The translations under genes and the position numbers were made by a program. The notes beneath the pieces are model-generated. The model saw only the letters and a program-made list of their open reading frames with translations. It searched no databases and was not told the DNA's origin. Of a stretch of 64,000 nt of DNA, positions 62,310-64,000 are shown piece by piece. Within the stretch, counting starts at the first letter, position 1. Each line of letters starts with the position of its first letter. Source of the stretch: Brasilonema sennae CENA114 (GTDB lineage: Bacteria > Cyanobacteriota > Cyanobacteriia > Cyanobacteriales > Nostocaceae); assembly GCF_006968745.1 (NCBI RefSeq), contig NZ_CP030118.1:7218253-7282252 (forward strand). Reading direction: 5' to 3'.

Positions 62310-62588
62310 TTGTATTCGTCAACACAAGTTTTTGTAATCTAAACTCCTGCAATAGACAGGGGGTTTACAAATACAATCCCGCTAATATTGTCAGAAATGA
62401 GTTATCACTATTTGTCGAAAATTTCGATAGGTGGTCTGGGGGCTTTTAATCGCAAATTGCGGATATAGCGTTGCCTAAAGTCTGGAACGATTTGCATCTC
62501 TATATTTCATACCCTTTTCGATATAAGCTCCTTTCCTCTTCTCATCTTACGCATTGCCCCAATTATCCGATAAGGTTGTGGGGATTTT
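62310..62588 (+). ncRNA. array unit 7, near twin of unit 3
   Basis: The core stem AAACTCCTG / CAGGGGGTTT and AATACAATCCCGCTAATATT match unit 3 closely, as do the second module (GCATCTCTATATTTCATACC, CGATATAAGCTCCTTTCC) and the end hairpin CCCCA...TGGGGATTTT at 62557-62588. Confidence 0.5.
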
Positions 62589-62792
62589 CAAGTGCTTTTC
62601 AGTCCAGTTAATGTCAATAAATTGACATTACTATAAAGGTCAATTTATTGACTTTTATACTACGTAAAATAGTTAACTCTGACATTTCCAAATTAGTATC
62701 ACTATTTTTGAACACCGTGTTGATAAACAAAAGCCACCTTTTGAGATATTGAGACTAGTTTTAGGCAACTCTCAAGTTAGGGGAGACCGTAA

Positions 62793-62868
62793 AAATAAAA
62801 TACCAGCCGTATTTCAGGTTGACGGGTTGGTAACGAGGGATCTAGGTTTGACGGCTGGTATTTTATTT
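62793..62868. repeat. 18-bp perfect inverted repeat upstream of the Crp-type gene
   Basis: AAATAAAATACCAGCCGT (62793-62810) is fully complementary to 62851-62868, with a 40-base spacer holding GGTTGACGGGTTGG. It lies 60 bp before the gene start. A half copy at 47932 marks it as a mobile or dispersed element. Confidence 0.65.
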
Positions 62869-62928
62869 CAAGGCAAGTGCCTTACCATCAGTTGCTTTTC
62901 AAAGTACAGTTGCGCTTAAGGGTTCTCA

Positions 62929-63651
62929 ATGTCAGTATCAAACTCGCCTAATCCACCAATAGAAAATCAAATACTTGCCGCACTTTCAGCGGCTGAGTAT
63001 CAACGTCTAGTTCCCCACTTAGAGCGAGTCGAATTTAAAAATAAGCAAATCCTCTACGAAGTAGGCGAACCGATAACACATGTCTATTTTCCCCATCAGG
63101 CAATAATTTCTTTAGTCTCTAACCTTGAAGACGGATCGACCGTTGAAGTTGGTATAGTGAGCAATGATGGCATGGTGGGTCTTCCTGTAATTTGGGGCGG
63201 CAACACGACAACCACAACTGCATTTGTGCAGGTTGCCGACGGTGGTATGAAGATGAAGGCTTTGCCACTCATAGCGGAGTTCAACCGAGGCTCTGAACTT
63301 CAACGTTTGCTATTGCGTTATACTCAAGCACTGTTCACCCAAGTCACACAAACAGCAGTCTGCAACCGCGTGCATACGGTAGAAGAACGACTTGCCCGTT
63401 GGCTGTTGATAGTTTCTGACCGTATGCAATCTGATAAATTCCTGCTAACTCAAGAATTTATTGGTGAAATGCTAGGCTGTCGCCGCTCAGGTGTCACAGT
63501 GGCTGCTGGCATCCTTAGCCGAGCCGGAATCATTACCTACAGGCGTGGACATATTACCATCCTCAATCGGGAACACTTGCTCGATGTATCTTGTGAATGT
63601 TATTCCATCACCAAAAACGAGTACGCTCGATTGTTAAGTAAACAGAGCTAG
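62929..63651 (+). CDS. Crp/Fnr-family transcriptional regulator
   Basis: A 240-residue regulator. The N-terminal cyclic-nucleotide-binding-like barrel (about 20-135: ILYEVGEPITHVYFPHQAIISLVSNLEDGSTVEVGIVSNDGMVGLPV) lacks the Arg-Ala cAMP signature and has no Fnr-type Cys cluster, so the ligand is unknown. A long dimer helix leads to the winged helix FLTQEFIGEMLGCRRSGVTVAAGILSRAGIITYRRGHITILN (about 168-210). It is not NtcA by sequence. This subgroup is common in Nostocales as orphan regulators. It may be driven from a promoter after the array. Confidence 0.88.
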   Translation: MSVSNSPNPPIENQILAALSAAEYQRLVPHLERVEFKNKQILYEVGEPITHVYFPHQAIISLVSNLEDGSTVEVGIVSNDGMVGLPVIWGGNTTTTTAFVQVADGGMKMKALPLIAEFNRGSELQRLLLRYTQALFTQVTQTAVCNRVHTVEERLARWLLIVSDRMQSDKFLLTQEFIGEMLGCRRSGVTVAAGILSRAGIITYRRGHITILNREHLLDVSCECYSITKNEYARLLSKQS

Positions 63652-63802
63652 CGGTAGTCAACAGCGGTCAGCACAAAACCAGTTTTTTATGGATTCACGC
63701 GTCCCCTCTCTAAAAGTTTTACTCTTCGGAGTTTAATGTGCGAAACCGTACTGACTCCCAACGTCAAGCAGGTGTAAATTCTAAGCAATATAAATAAATG
63801 TC

Positions 63803-64000
63803 ATGTTAATGCTTTTTGAACAAACACTTCAAAATCAACCGTCATTTCTTGATGGTTTACGGGTACTTGTGGTAAGTAATAATGACGATTGCTTGTGGCT
63901 AGTTAGGGTTATTTTTGAAGAGTGTTTTGCAAAAACGAAAATGGCAAGATCTGTGGATAATGCCATACAAGTCATAGAAGAGTGGAGACCTGATGTTATA
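63803..64000 (+). CDS. response regulator receiver domain, 3' end cut by the window edge
   Basis: The frame starts at ATG 63803 and is open to the end, 66 residues. SFLDGLRVLVVSNNDDCLWLVRVIFEECFAKTKMARSVDNAIQVIEEWRPDVI follows the receiver fold up to the strand before the phosphoacceptor Asp, which lies beyond the window. The usual acidic pair appears shifted as NNDD. Output domain unknown. The 5' part may begin at another Met nearby. Confidence 0.7.
   Translation, partial: MLMLFEQTLQNQPSFLDGLRVLVVSNNDDCLWLVRVIFEECFAKTKMARSVDNAIQVIEEWRPDVI

Larger units (their letters stand above)
60503..62588 (+). repeat. tandem array of structured non-coding units
   Basis: This 2.1-kb gene-free tract holds six copies of a core: a GTCAACACAA-like box, TTTTGTAA, an inverted repeat, TTACAAATAC, then TAGTATT/TAATATT. 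They start near 60503, 60682, 60832, 61143, 62055 and 62310. Hairpins with T-runs lie between most of them. Two copies of a different repeat (61687 and 61881) lie in the centre. All cores point the same way, toward the Crp-type gene at 62929. Frames in the tract are short and unrelated, so it is read as a family of small RNA genes or regulatory cassettes. Confidence 0.75.

Noticed and set aside
60503..62588. CRISPR array
   Set aside because: The units are 140-290 bp, unevenly spaced and diverged, with internal terminators. There are no short identical repeats with equal spacers and no cas genes.
62929..63651. NtcA as identity of the Crp-type gene
   Set aside because: The helix-turn-helix and barrel do not match the NtcA sequence as I know it; only family membership is supported.

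Overview
The window comes from a filamentous cyanobacterium, most likely a heterocyst-forming Nostocales member of the Scytonema/Tolypothrix/Nostoc kind. The evidence is dense HIP1 octamers (GCGATCGC), oxygenic photosystem genes (psaB, psaI, psbO), the chlorophyll enzyme bciB, phylloquinone synthesis (menB), NADP-type gap2, Vipp1, and the neighbourhood ftsQ-ftsZ-gshB-grxC with psbO-sigF-psaI. From memory this neighbourhood resembles the chromosome of Nostoc PCC 7120; I could not check that here. It is chromosomal DNA with mostly housekeeping genes, separated by long intergenic tracts full of dispersed palindromic repeats.

Layout. 1-10.6 kb: an unknown/lipocalin-like gene pair, then two OmpR-type regulator/histidine kinase pairs interleaved with small envelope genes (DUF2127, PepSY, a four-repeat membrane protein, a PAP2 phosphatase) and an acyltransferase. 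10.6-15.5 kb: a 216-bp MITE-like element with long terminal inverted repeats, a KAP P-loop NTPase, a second PAP2 gene and menB. 15.7-24.5 kb: a Cys-rich small protein, the helicase loader dciA, a SPOR protein, the pspA/vipp1 pair, a secreted glutaminase, thioredoxin and an aminotransferase. 24.7-30.6 kb: thiL converging on gap2, then murC-murB. 30.6-33.6 kb: an accessory tract with IS200/IS605-like hairpins, repeats, a very AT-rich stretch and an orphan double-glycine leader peptide. 33.6-46 kb: bciB-psaB-cinA on the minus strand, grxC-gshB on the plus strand, then ftsZ and ftsQ. 46.5-60.4 kb: psbO, a sigF-pilus gene operon, an RNase D-like exonuclease fused to RQC and HRDC domains, large hypothetical genes, psaI, leuC and gluconokinase. 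60.4-62.9 kb: a 2.1-kb gene-free tandem array. 62.9-64 kb: a Crp/Fnr regulator and the start of a response regulator.

The most unusual object is the array at 60.5-62.6 kb. Six copies of a core each carry an inverted repeat whose arms change together between copies, followed by a conserved TAGTATT/TAATATT box and, in several units, intrinsic terminators. It looks like a family of tandemly duplicated small RNA genes. Other points of note are the MITE with ends like those of Tn7-like/CAST transposons, the IS605-like hairpin pair around a structured tract with no transposase, the exonuclease-RQC-HRDC fusion, a long hairpin over the sigF ribosome binding site, a psaB gene without psaA, and palindromic repeats inserted in frame in several genes.

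All calls come from reading the sequence and its translations. No database search was possible, so family names rest on recognised motifs.
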